In this document: one piece after another, positions 44,724-56,576 of the stretch
Layout: each line of letters starts with the position of its first letter
How positions within the stretch are numbered: position 1 is the stretch's first letter
From: Schizophyllum amplum
Lineage: Eukaryota; Basidiomycota; Agaricomycetes; Agaricales; Schizophyllaceae
Length of the DNA: 64,000 bases
NCBI GenBank assembly: GCA_007026445.1
Contig: VDMD01000019.1
Span: 475,829 to 539,828, forward strand
Direction of reading: 5' to 3'
Program-made: the position numbers and the translations under genes
The notes under the pieces: generated by a model
Databases searched by the model: none
What the model saw: the letters and a program-made list of their open reading frames with translations, nothing else
What the model was told of the DNA's origin: nothing

Positions 44724-47065
44724 ATGGCCGACAGCGAGCAAGACAACTCCGCCGCTCCTTTTCCCGCCGACCCCCGCCTCCTCCTCGCAGCGACCGTCGT
44801 CCTCGTCGGCTCGGCTGCCTACCTATGGCGCTCCAATTTGCCTACTGTTGCCCAGTACCTCGGTCGCAATGGTGACGGTCAGAGAAAGGATGAGACAGCG
44901 AGAAGCACTGCAGCTGACACAGGTGCAGGGTCTGCCGCGAGCGTCAGTCCGGCCGACGGGACTGAACGCGCCAATGAGGAAGCGCGGGAACTGAAGGCCG
45001 CGCGCTCGAAGGAGCGGCGGAGGCGAGGGAAGGACCCGCTCAAGGACCTCGTCAAGAACGGGAAGAAGCTCAAGGGCTTGGCGCTCAGCACCATTCCTGG
45101 GGATTCGGGCGACGCCAGGAGCGCGCCGTTCCTTTCCACGGCCTCCCATTCCACCCAACCGCCACATTTGCACAGCCAGACGTTCCAGTCATCACGCTCC
45201 ATCTCTTCATCCTCGTCCAGGCGCGTGGCCCACCTCGGCGACGCCCAGGCCTATATTGACAGTCGGAACGACGGCGCGTCAGACGATGAGGACCCAATGT
45301 GCTCCTCGGTCTCCGTCCTCTCCTCCTGCCCTACAGAAGCATCCAGCAGCCGCGCGCGGGACGAAGGCTCCTTGGCGACCACCCATGCCAGTCAACACGC
45401 AGCATTGTCTACTCTCGACGACGCCCCCTGCCCACCCTCTGTGTCCATGTCATCCACTGCGTCACACTCAAGCGCGGCGTCGCTGTCATCCTTCTCCGAA
45501 TCCGCGGATACGTCTTCAACGTCTATATCCGAGTTCGTGTCGACACCGAAGGCAGCCCCAGACCGCCCTAACGGCAAGGGTCCCAGTTCGTCGACGTCCA
45601 CGCTCCACTTTCCCGGCCCTTGGGATCGGGATGACACCCCTCCCTCTACCAAGCATGCTCGACGACGATCAAGGTCTCGTGTCGCGAAGCGACCCATCAG
45701 TCCCGGAGGCGCCACCGCTGTCGAGCAGTCCTCCCGCTCTCACCCCTTGGAGCACCGACGTGACGCCGCGTCGCCCGCGTCTATCTTGAGCGTGTCAGCG
45801 CCAGTAACGGTTGCACATGGTACGTTCTCAATGCACCCCCATCGTAACCGCATGCTCTGTGCTAATGCAGTCTTGGTAATCAGGACGCCCGCTCGACGAA
45901 TCGCGTGCCTCAGACCACAAGGACAATGGGCATGCAGTCACGTCTGTAGCTGAGCCGACAAGCGGTCTTCCCACGCCTGGATCGTCTTCGACTCAGGCGG
46001 CGCCGCCATCGGTGTGTTTCCAGACGCAAGTCGCCTCCCTCCGCGGCGCCCTAGAGGCATCTAGAAAGAGGGAAGAACACATGAGATCGGAGATGGATCG
46101 TCAAAACAAGGAAATGGAGATGTTGCGATGGGAAAGCGCGCACTGGCGCCGACGGGAGATGGAGGTGCGTCGGACATATTCGAGACGTAAAGCAGCCGCG
46201 CTGACCTAGGCCCTACAGTTCCAATCGCAGGTGCACCATCTCATGCAGCAGCTACACGCCTATTCGGCCATGCTGTCATCCGTACCCGCGCCATCTCACG
46301 CTAGGATGCGCGGCTCCAACAGCAATGGTGGTAGCCCTGCACCTACGAACCCCACAAGTCCGACGTTCCCCATGCCGGGGATGGCGCCCATGTCCATGTT
46401 CTCGCCTCCGATGATGCCTTCGCCTGGCCCCTTCAGTCCCGTACTGCCTCCGCACCTGCAACCACCGTCGATGATGTCTCCTACGATGCAGGGCAGTCCA
46501 CGCTCGCCGTACCCTTACCTGCCGGAACAGGGCATGGCGCGGCCGTACTCGCCCATGGTCGGGCAAGCACAGCCGATCCCGCAGAGCCAGAGCCACAGTG
46601 AGCTGCTCGCCGTGTTCCCTAGTCCGTCGCGGGGGAGCAGCGGGCCGTCGTCCATCGAGACGAGCTCCCGCGGGTCGGCGTCGCCCCGATAACGCGGGCG
46701 GCGCGTCTGGGTCGATGCTGGACCGCGGCCGTCGGCGGACGCGGACGCAGACGGCGGATGCTCGGCCGTCCGGGACGTCGTCGGGGTACGACGGGGAGTG
46801 GGACGGCGAGGAAGAGCAGGAGGAGGATGGGTACGGCGGCCTGAGCGAGGTTCTGGCGGACGCGATCTTGAAGCGTCCGCAGACGATGCGGGTGGGGTCG
46901 AATAAGCGTCGGCCGCTCGTGGAGCCGGAGTCTATTGCGGAGGAGGAGATTGTCGAGTTCAGCTTCCCTTCGCTCTCGGACTCTTACGAGGCGCGACCGC
47001 CGACGGCTGTGGCGAAGGAAGAGGAGACGACGCCTCCGGCCCAGGAAGATACCATCGCGTTGTGA
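44724..47065 (+). CDS. Uncharacterised N-terminally membrane-anchored, disordered and coiled-coil protein
   Basis: The ATG at 44724 has an ideal context and gives MADSEQDNSAAPFPADPRL, then a single membrane span LLLAATVVLVGSAAYLWRS. A basic RSKERRRRGKDPLK region and about 300 Ser/Thr/Pro-rich disordered residues follow. After an intron with donor near 45821 come TSGLPTPGSS and a coiled coil QTQVASLRGALEASRKREEH followed by MRSEMDRQNKEMEML. After a second intron (from about 46164) comes a Met/Pro-rich segment (PMPGMAPMSMFSPPMMPSPG). An acidic C-terminus (GEEEQEEDGYGGLSEVLADA, LVEPESIAEEEIVEFSFPSL) lies in a shifted frame. One base seems missing in the C run at about 46687. No known family; likely an organelle or ER surface tether or scaffold (inference). 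Confidence 0.6.
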
Positions 47066-48295
47066 TAGACTCCTGCTCTACAAGATCAACTCGCGCACTC
47101 TGCATAACGTCATCCAACTCCGTCCTCTGTCGGCCAACAACAATTCTACATCGGGTCCTCCGACTCGCGTCTTCATGCAGGCCTCCAACTCGTCCTCCAC
47201 CAATTTTCATTTCCCCATCTGTTCTCCATTATCGTCACCCATCATCAGACACGTTAATCCTATTCTTATGTATAACTCCATTGCCGAACGCCCTCCTTTA
47301 CGCCTCGCAGGATACCATGACACTCCTTCCGCGCCTGGCCCGCTTCACCGACGCACGTCTGGGCCCTGTTTCGCCGACGCGCGCCTCGACTCGCCCTGCC
47401 CTCACACCCCCCATTCATCATCTTTCGAGGGCGCTTCTATCGTATCTCGAGGCTGCCTTGCCTGGCGCTTTGCATGCCCTGAGCGACGTGCGCACCATAC
47501 TTATATTCCCATCCTCCTCTTAGCATACCCCCACCCCCTGCACTTTCTTGTGTCATAGTCGCTCTGCGTCGCGCGTAGTATTCGGAGTTTGTTACGCGAA
47601 TTTACCCAGGCCTCGAGGGCCGCTGAACATGACATCGCACGTATGCCTAGTATACATATGCGATTGAAGAAGTAAATGAATCTTGAATATAGCAGTTGAA
47701 CATACTTATAAGACAATGGGGAGTAGAGGGCTTGGAATTAGTGGAAGCAATCTAAAGTAATGGCAAAGAGCGCTTTGTGGCGACTTCGGGAAGTGGCAAC
47801 CCAGACACCACGTGCCGGCGCGTCCATTGTTTATTGTTATTATTATCCATCATTCCTGGCCAACCTGGCCAACCTCAGTTGAACGGGTTCTTTAGCGCTG
47901 GTCTGGCGCTGGTCGTGGGGTGCGGTCGCTCAACGCCTTGATATTATTGTACTCGAACACTCATAGCAGCGCGTCTTTTCAGTATGGCGAATTGAAGCCG
48001 GCTTCCCAGGGCGTTTTCTGCAGTAGCTAGTAGTAGTATGCGCCGGGGTTACAGTGATTGGCACTTATCGATATCCAGCATCGCAGGTGGCAGATGTCAC
48101 TGTCATTCGCAAGGGCAGCGAATGTTAGTGGTTAAGGCCCAAGCATACTCGACATTATGATACTTGGTTCTTTCAGAGTTAACACATTTTACACGAAGGC
48201 TGTAGCGACCATAATGAACGTAAACACGCAATCATTGAACACGGAGCCACATGTCATGTCGGCTCTACCGCTTGGCAGGCGCTCACAGTACGCGA
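47066..48295. other. Intergenic between convergent genes
   Basis: No gene recognised. Small local duplications near 47868-47915 (GGCCAACCT twice, GCGCTGGTC twice). Confidence 0.4.
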
Positions 48296-50795
48296 TCAAC
48301 CTGTGTACCCAAATCGAGGCGCATTCGTGATGATACCGAACTGTTATAAGGACTGTAAGCACATCTTAACGCACAAAACACACCCACAGGCGCTCACCAG
48401 GCATCCAGAAACCACGCCAGTGATGGGCACAGTGATGACCCACGACGCGAAGATCCAGGCAATCCCTGTCGAAGCGTATCAGCAAAGCCCGGAATGTGCA
48501 GCCGCGATGGAACACCGGCTCAAAGACAAGCGCGGGGACACACCTCTCCAATTGACGGATCGCACGTCGCCGTTGCAGATGCCGACGGCCGCGGTGGCAC
48601 CGACGATGCACTGCGTCGTAGACACCGGAAGTGCAAGCTGCGATGCGAGCACTACCGCGATAGAGGAGCCGAGCTCCATGCTGAAGCCGCGTGTCGGGGA
48701 GTGCAGGGTGAGGCGGTTGCCGAGGACGCGCATGATCTGCGAGGAAGACGGCGCGGTTACTGGATGTATAGACAGCAGGCAGCAAACAACTCACGTTGTA
48801 CCCATAGGTTGCCAGCCCGATGACGAGCCACACGGCACCGTATGCAAGGATCCATGTGGGCACGGGTGTCTTCGCGCCGACATAGCTGCCCGAGCGCCAG
48901 ACCTCGTAGATGGTGGAGAAAGGGCCTACGGCGTTGCTGATGTCGTTCGAGCCGTGCGCGAAGGATGCCGTGCACGCGGTCATGACCTGATAATTATTTT
49001 AGTTACTGGGGCGGTGAGAGGAAGTCGGTGAACCGTATGTGAAGAAAAATAGCGCGTACCTGCAGGAAAGAATACAGATGCTCAGTCTTATTATCATATT
49101 GCTTCGCGCGGGAGTGCACGTCGGCTACGCGGCGGGAGTCTTTTTGCGTGGTCTGCATGGTCAAGACGTCCTTGAAGAGACCGCCGAATAGCGTGCGCTT
49201 GATGAAGGGCACGGTGTGGTAGCGCGCGATGATGTACAGGTTCTTCGGCTCGGCCCTGAATGGGAGGTCTGTCAGTATGATGCCCTCTGTATATGCGACT
49301 CCTGCCATGCATGGCTTCAAAGAGCTTGAGGACGATCCGGCGAGCGCACAGATATATACTCACCAGGCGCCCTCGATTTTGGCAAATCCACATCGCTAAG
49401 GCGCGCATCACGATGAGCCAGGTCAGCTTCCGTCGCGCTTTCCTTGCTGTCCTCCGTGGATGCTGCGTCTTTCCCGTCTATCTGCAGCTCCGGTTGCGCA
49501 GCCGCCGAATGCTCATGTTTCTCTACGGATGGATGGGCATTCTCCGCGTCAGGGGCGCCTGCTGGGGCGGGATTCGCGTCTGAGTGGTGGCCTCTGCAAG
49601 ATCTTTTAGTAAGGTTGCAGACATAGGGTGATAATCTGAACACGCACTGGTAGTAGTCCGGCACGGGGTCCGGGGCGGTGAAGGAGCCCGCGTCCGCGGG
49701 CGGTACGCGCCACCATAACATTGGACCGACGAAGAAGTGGTACCAGCGAAGGGTGTAGTCGCCGCGGACGACCTTGCAGTAGACGAAGGGGAGCCAGAAT
49801 GTGCAGGCGAGGGCGCAGACAACGGAGGCTAGATGGATGTGAGCAGTCGCCTAGAGAACCACCGCCTCACATAGATTCGCACCTGTCCCAAATACAGCTG
49901 CCATAAGGTCGGGCGTGGACATGTCGCTGAGGCCAAGGTTGGGCGAGCCCTTCCATAGGATGCACAGGGTTAGGATGACTGTGAAGGTGTTGCTGAAATC
50001 AGCAATCGAATCAAAGAGGCTGAGGACCACACTCGCCTGTGACGGCAAACCACCAGAAGGGCGCCATAATCAACCCGGCCTTGACCGAGTCGGCACGCTT
50101 GAGTACAAGGAACTTGGTGAGCAGGTATACGACAGCCGCAAAACCGCCTGCAACAAGAGGTGCAACGCCCCACTGAAAGCTTGTATAAGCAAAGGGCAGA
50201 AGAGATGGGCAGGAAATGCGAGCGCACCGTGGCAAAAATCTGACCAAGTCCGTCCCAGCCCCACTGCACGGCATCCGTGCCACCGGCAGCGATACCCACG
50301 CCCGTAAGAGCACCCACGATGCAGTGCGTCGTGGACACTGGCATCTGGTGGCGCGTGGCGAATATGAGCCAGATCTGTTTGCAGTGGCGATCGCGCGTGA
50401 GTCGTGTGGTACACAGCAGTACCGTGGAGAAACATACGGAGCTGCCAGCCACAGCGCAGACCATGGCAAGGAGGAGCATGCCGGGATCGTCGCGGAAGAT
50501 CTCAATGTCGATGATGTTGTTCTTAATTGTGCCCGAGACGCGCGCGCCTGCGAGAACGGCGCCGAGGAACTCCATGATGGCCGCTGCAATGCAGGCCTGC
50601 CATAGGCGCAGGGAGCGCGAGGAGACGGAGGTGGCGAAGGAGTTCGCGACATCGTTCGCGCCTGCGAAGAAGTAGTTAGCACGGGCGCACGACCATTGGG
50701 GATAATGAGAGGAGCGCACCAATTCCGTATGCGTCTAGGGAGGCGAAGAATAGCCCAAAGACAAACAAGTAGTCATACTGCGACATGCGCGCCAT
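48296..50795 (-). CDS. PHO89: Na+/phosphate symporter, PHO-4/PHO89 family
   Basis: Plasma-membrane high-affinity inorganic phosphate importer. Start MARMSQYDYLFVFGLFFASL. After an intron it carries the first family signature GANDVANSFATSV, then MPVSTTHCIVGALTGVGIAA. The second inverted half has ASFAHGSNDISNAVGPFSTI, ALPVSTTQCIVGATAAVGIC, NGDVRSVNWR, and last exons IAWIFASWVITVPITGVVSG and FGIITNAPRFGYTG. Between the halves is a long cytosolic loop rich in Glu/Ala/His (PSVEKHEHSAAAQPELQ) ending near LFGGLFKDV. About ten membrane spans and around ten short introns; all joins checked keep frame. Family members are typically induced by phosphate limitation or alkaline pH; no control site was identified here. 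Confidence 0.88.
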
Positions 50796-51724
50796 GTTTG
50801 GCGGTTGACTGGGGAACAGGAGATCAGAGGAGGAAGGGGGGGATGGGTGCTACCACGGCGGCCTCATTGCATTGGGCCGCGTTATAAGTCACCTCGAACC
50901 ACGCACGAGGGGATGCAGGTTGACGCTACTTGGAGCGTCAATATCGACGGGAACGAACGTGCTTAGCCAAGCGCCTCAAGAGGGGGCAAAGAGACTGAGG
51001 TCAAGAGCCTTGGCAATCGTGAGTCGTGCCTTCCAGCCAAGAACCGGCTTGGGCATCTCGATCCTTGACCAGTGACCAGCCGCTTGACAATGCAGCCTGC
51101 GCTAAGAAAGCTCAGAATGAATGTTTGCATACATTTTATTGAACGACAAAACGCAAACACATCCTTGGTCAGTATGTAGAGCAATCGATCGGAAGAAACC
51201 TGTGGACGAACGGTTGGTCAGTAATCCTGGCGTTGGAACGCGGCTTTCTCTGTGGGAGTGCGGCTGGCTCCTCAATAGCAGCACAGTAGCACAGATAAAG
51301 CGATTGATATGGCATGGTCGGACATTCCTTGACCGCTGGATGTACGCTGTGGGAGGGCCTTGAAAATGTGGACGCTGATGCGGCATTTGCCGACCGGTCT
51401 GACCGTTCCGAGCTCTGATTGCATCACTTGCGAGCCCAGGAGAATGACCTCCGCTTCGCCACCACCGCGACCCCCGCGACCTCGGTTCACCAGCCGTCCA
51501 AAGGCGCGCCGGCCTCAAAGAGCTTTCCTGTCTCTCCATCAATTCACTTTCTCTATCTTCAATGTTGGAAGTATGCCAACCCGTGCGTTCACCAAGTGCC
51601 GAATTAAGAATGAGACGGCTTACAATACCCTCCCCGCATTTGGTGGCATCCGACGCGCATATTCCTCCTTCATGGCGACATCTATAATATGTTGAACATC
51701 ACGGAATGCTATATCTTAACCTTC
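50796..51724. other. Upstream region of PHO89-like and PQ-loop genes
   Basis: No gene assigned. Open frames on both strands (51102-51542 -, 51360-51695 +) overlap and have no domain. Confidence 0.4.
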
Positions 51725-53348
51725 ATGGCAACAGCGACATGACTGGTTCACCGCAACATTGACGTTCGCTGTGTTGCGGCCTGATCATCTCTTACCTCCC
51801 CCAAGTACGTCCTGGTACATTCGTGTAGCGACGCATCCCCCAGATGCTGCCCCTACGTCTCCCTGGTGCTCTGCATCACTCCATATCTTCACTCCATGAA
51901 CGTACAAACACATCATGCCCCTTGTCTGACATTCGTTTAGCACGCTAGGATCATCCGCGCCGGCTCGTCTGAGGGCTTCAGCCCATGGTTCCTCCTCCTT
52001 GGAAGCACCTCAAGTGCGGCAGGAATGCTCAACATGTGAGACGACTCTGAGGGACAAGACCTGTCACTCATGAGTGGCTCAGGTTCAACATGCAATTCGG
52101 CATCATCAGATGCTGTCGCTTCTTCGTGCGTGATCAGTTACTCTGCTTCTCCTGCCATTGACGTCTCCACTAGAGCTTCGGAGGATGTCTTGAAATGACC
52201 GCTGGAGTCGTGCAAGTGGGCCTACAATGGCTGTTTTTCACCTTGATGTGCGTGCTCACGTCGGTGCTGCATGTTTCCCGGCTGACCGCCCTTTCTAGCT
52301 TCGTCCTGTACATATTGTACTACCCCCCACACCTGAAGTATATCACCCCTGCCTCAGATCCCGAGCACCCCACGTCGAAGCATATCAAGCACGCCCAAAG
52401 AACAGAAGAGTGGCAGAGCTCGGTCATCCTTGCATGGGTCACTTTCGGTCATTTGTGGCGTCTCGAGATTACCGTATGTTGCATGTATACTGAAAGCTTC
52501 CAGTGCCGTGATTGTGATTATCTCGCTAACTTGCTGCTCACATCGCAGCCGCCACCGATGCAGAACCAGCCACTGCCCCCAAGATATCCTCATGGGGCCA
52601 CATTCCTCGGCGTGAGCTCCGCGCTGCTCGCCGCCATCCAATACGCCCCACAGATCATACACACATACCGCATGAAGCTCGTTGCGCGCTCAGTATCGTC
52701 ATGATGATGATCCAAAGCCGGGCCTGTACTCATGGTCCCTCAGCATTGCTCTCCGCCCCGATACGAACTGGACCAGCTACGCTTCCTCCTGCCTTCCTCT
52801 TCATCCGTCCGCACTAACACAGCCCTACCTCCCAGGCTGGATCACCTTCGCCGTCGCAGGGGTTATGCAGGCACCCTCCTCATCATGGCATCTGCTGGAA
52901 GTTCGCCAGCTCCGGCTGGGAATCGACGACTTCGGTCACCCGCGCCGAGTCGCCGTACCACCAGAGCAGCCACCACCACGCGCACCGCCGGCCGTCGTCG
53001 TCGCGCCCCGAGAGCGACGTCAGCGTGCCCGGGCTGCAGGGACGAAGAGGAGGAGCCGCCAGGCCGGTACCGCGGCGCTAGCGCAGCATCGAGAGCGCGG
53101 TGGAGGAGGATATCGTGGGGAGCACGATGCGGAGAAGCGCGTGGCCGGGAGGTGCTGGTGTGGTGCAGGCGACGGAGACACGCCCGTGTGGGTGCAACGT
53201 CGGCTGCGGCGGAGGTATGATCTCGAGTACGGTGAGTGTGGCGGAGGGGGCTGAGGAGGAGAAGGACCCGGAGAATCAGGCGAAGTCAGATACGCTGCAG
53301 GAGAATGATACAATATGGAAGGGTTGGTTTGGGCGAGGCGGGAAGTAA
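51725..53348 (+). CDS. PQ-loop repeat membrane protein, several frame breaks
   Basis: Related to lysosomal/vacuolar PQ-loop transporters and SWEET-like folds; substrate unknown. First PQ motif GLIISYLPQ (exon ending before GTACGT at about 51807), then HARIIRAGSSEGFSPWFLLL and GSTSSAAGMLN. Later come GVVQVGLQWLFFTLMCVL, ILYYPPHLKYITPASDPEHP and, after an intron, the second PQ motif AAIQYAPQIIHTYRMKLV, then ALSIVMMMIQSP, SWSLSIALRP and WITFAVAGVMQ. The C-terminus is disordered and ends KGWFGRGGK. Single-base corrections seem needed near 51740, 51775, 52675, 52713, 52866 and 52898. The protein-level pattern is otherwise well kept. Confidence 0.6.
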
Positions 53349-53951
53349 AGGGGGCGGCCGTCCTACATGCCACCGCTGAGGTGCGCCCTCACCATCTTGT
53401 CGTTGTGTTATGCTACATTCGTACACAGTAATTACCGTTTGATTTCATACACCGCCTGCTCCCCCTGTGACCGGTGCGCATCTGTGACGCCTACGCTGCC
53501 TGCACGGCCAGTGGCTATTTGTGTAAGACCCATCAGCATGCACGTCGCCCGCACACAAGTCTTCTCGGAGTTGCAGCACAAAAAGGTCACTTTGGCCCTC
53601 AGCAGCATCTGCACATGCCGCTCTTTCAGCTTGCTTCTGCCGCGGACTCCTCCTTTGCCCCCATCCAACCCTTCCGTGTGTGGGCCATGTGGGCAAATAT
53701 GTGGTCGATAAGTCGACAGCCACCGAAATAAGTAGCGGAAGATCACCTTCAACAGCACATGGCCTCGGCAGAGCGGTGAGAGAACAGCGGCGCACGACTC
53801 CGCTACCTGACAAAAAAATTGCCAGTCATGACTACAATGTCAGAAGGTTGTTTCGGAAGATATATGTCATCAATTGTGAGTATCATACAGCGCATACGTT
53901 GGGAGGCATGAGAACCAAATCGCGCGTCTGTTCATACCCGTACCAATATTC
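53349..53951. other. Intergenic between convergent genes
   Basis: Nothing recognised. Confidence 0.4.
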
Positions 53952-55381
53952 CTAAGCGTGATTGCGGACATCCCTTGGCTGGTACCTATGAAGCGTCAGT
54001 GCACGAAAACAATAGTATGTGAGCGCACTTACGGTTCTTCCAAGTACTGGACCTCTTCCTCGGTCAACTCGCCATCGACGATGCTTTCGTCGACACCGAT
54101 TGATCGAGTTCAAGCCAACAATGGGGCTCGCGACGTTCCGCTGCACCCAGGCGAGCGCAACCTGTACAATTGTTCGCGCAGAACATCGGTGAGACGGAGC
54201 AACGACATACCTGGGACATTTTCCAACCACGCTTCTTGGCGATCTCTTCCACGCGCTTGTTGATCTGCTGGTCAGCTTCCTGAGTCGGGCTGACCCAGGC
54301 CGCGAATGATTTCGAGCGCGCAGTCTCGCTCGCATTCAATGGGCGCGCGAGTTGACCTCCGGCAAGGGGCGACCATGGGATCACGCCAATACCATGATAC
54401 TGGCAATATGGCAACATCTCGCGCTCCTGCAACCGCATGAATGAGCAAAGGTAAAGGCGATCATCCAATACACAACTGACCTCCTCACGATAGACGAGCG
54501 AGTATTCGTCTTGCATGCTGACGAATTTTGTCCACCCGTTCTTCTCCGCCATCTCGTTCAGGAGCGCAAACTGCCAGCAGCGCATGGAGCTAGCGCCGAG
54601 GTAGCGAACCTTGCCTGACTCAACGAGATCATGCAAGGCCTTCATGGTCTCCTCGGGGGGCGTCGTGGAATCGTAACGGTGGATCTGGTAGAGGTCGATG
54701 TACGTCGTGTTCAGGCGCGCCAACGACCCCTCGACGCCATTGAAGATCGCTGTACGCGAAAGACCAGACTGGTTGATATATTCCTGGCGGTTGTTGATGG
54801 TCGGGAATTGCATGACGGTAAAGAGGTCGTGATCGTCGCCCTTTCCTACGAGCCCCCAGCACTTAGTCATGATGACGATCTCCTCACGCGGGATGTGGTG
54901 CTGACAAGACAGTGAAAATGCAAAACTTGAATGTATACCGCGACGCGTACCTTCTCGATGAATTTGGCGACAATGCGCTCGGAATCGCCGTTTGAGTAAT
55001 TGTTCGACGTGTCGATGGTGCTATAAAGGGCTTCATTGAGTATGCGCATCCGCGGAGCTACGTGCGCACTGCGTACGTACTTGATCCCGCGATCCCATGC
55101 AGCCTTCAAGATAGGGAGAGCCTCGTCCTCGCCCTTCACCCATTGACCCGACTCGTCTGCGGCCTGGAAAGGAAAGCGGGTCAACGCACGCTTCAGACTT
55201 GGTTACCGCACTCGCGTACCGCCCATTTGGGATTCCCGTAGCTGGCAGCTCCAACCTAGATGCATGCAAAATCCGTTAGCAATGCCATTGAGCGTATTGA
55301 CTGCTCAAGACGTACAATGGGCACTGAGACGCGGAGACCGCTCTTGCCCAGCTGAACGTACTTTGCAGGTGAGGTGGACAT
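53952..55381 (-). CDS. Aldo-keto reductase, aryl-alcohol dehydrogenase-like
   Basis: NADPH-dependent carbonyl/aryl-aldehyde reductase fold, cytosolic. Start MSTSPAKYVQLGKSGLRVSV. After two introns come AADESGQWVKGEDEALPILK, the DTSNNYSNGDSERIV motif with catalytic Asp and Tyr, EEIVIMTKCWG with the catalytic Lys, and LYQIHRYD with the catalytic His. Further on are GKVRYLGASSMRCWQF, GIGVIPWSPLAGGQL (cofactor-binding strand) and VALAWVQRNVASPIVGLNSI. The last exons read VDESIVDGELTEEEVQYLEE and YQPRDVRNHA. One frame correction is required near 54107 between GLNSINR and VDES. In wood-decay fungi such enzymes reduce lignin-derived aryl aldehydes; that role is inferred from the family. Confidence 0.85.
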
Positions 55382-56576
55382 GTTGGTGGAAGTGAAGGAG
55401 ACTAGGTTATCGACGTAGCACTTTCACTTCTTTTATACTGACAGCTACGATGGCTCCTGGTCCGTTGAGAGAGATGATGGAAAGCCACGTATTGCGCGGT
55501 CTCCGTTTCGGGAACGGATGTAGTCCGTGTGGTCTTGGGGGCACCCTAAGTAGTCGCCTTGGACAGGTATTCAGCCGCCTTCTTCGCCATTGGCTCAGGT
55601 CATGGCAGCCGGCAAGCAACCGAGAGACAATATGGGAACCTTTGACTTGCCCAAAAGAATTTGAGCATGCGACTGATATGCGCGAGGAACCAATACTCGT
55701 GCGCAACATGGTCACTGTGAAGGACGGAGTACGGCTGTTGAAAATCGCACACTTGCGCACAGCAAGCGGCGAAGCTACTCTGCACCTGCTAAATGGGACC
55801 CACGGATTGGCGCCCTACGTGACTGAAGATAGCCTGCAGGTAAGCGCACCGGTCGGAGCAATGCTGTCCCAATCGGCATTGACGAACAGCGTCGAACTGG
55901 CGGACGCCTTCCGCAACTTCGAAAGGAGGAGGACTCAAAGCCGCCAACACCCCCGGCCTGGCCAGGATGAAACGTCGAGATTGCGCGCCTCCTGGCGGTG
56001 CAGGAAGGACTGTCACGAGCTGGCAAGTAGCAACACAGAGCTCCAGCTGACAGCAAGTCGACAGACGCGACCCGGAGCAAAGCACAGCTGCTCAGCAACA
56101 TTTGAACGAAGAGCCGGGAATGTGATCGTGAACGCCATGAGTGACAGAAGGAGAGGCCCTTCAGCCAGTAATCACCAATTTTGTACGCGTCGTACATCGC
56201 CATCCAGAGGACCAGTACTATCAGTGCGGAGTGTAGGGTAAGGGTCCGCGTTGGGTCCGCGGTGGGCGCACATGATGGCAGGCTGCAGCTCCGCTTAGAC
56301 ATTCCCGATTAGGCAGTCATTGTGTTCATTTTCGGACGATAAGTAACTCCGTGTCCATCTCAGTTCTACCCCTCACCGTTGAGACGCGAGTTCGGTCTCT
56401 CGGCCTCGTAACTCACAGCGTGCTACAGGTGTGAGCACACTCCTTCCTTTGCGATCGGAGGGTCACGAATGCTGATCGGACTGAAAGCTGTTTAGTACGC
56501 ACTCTTCTTCTCTTCACCAGTTGGGCGATCGTTTTTGGGCAAGTTGTTGCTCTGAGTTGTCAGCGTCCGTCGAAGG
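55382..56576. other. Gene-poor stretch with opposed open frames; promoter of dead kinase copy
   Basis: A 263-codon frame on + (55450-56241) overlaps a 175-codon frame on - (55775-56302). The minus frame contains a membrane-like LHSALIVLVLWMAMYDAYKI, possibly a remnant of a membrane protein. Neither has a recognisable family. The last 100 bp match the upstream region of kinase copy A (GATCGGACTGAAAGC, GTCCGTCGAAGGATGCG). Confidence 0.35.

Noticed and set aside
47868..47915. Short direct repeats GGCCAACCT and GCGCTGGTC
   Set aside because: Only two copies each of 9 bp; not enough to call an element.
48303..49031. 242-codon plus-strand frame
   Set aside because: Antisense to the PHO89-like exons, which have clear family motifs.
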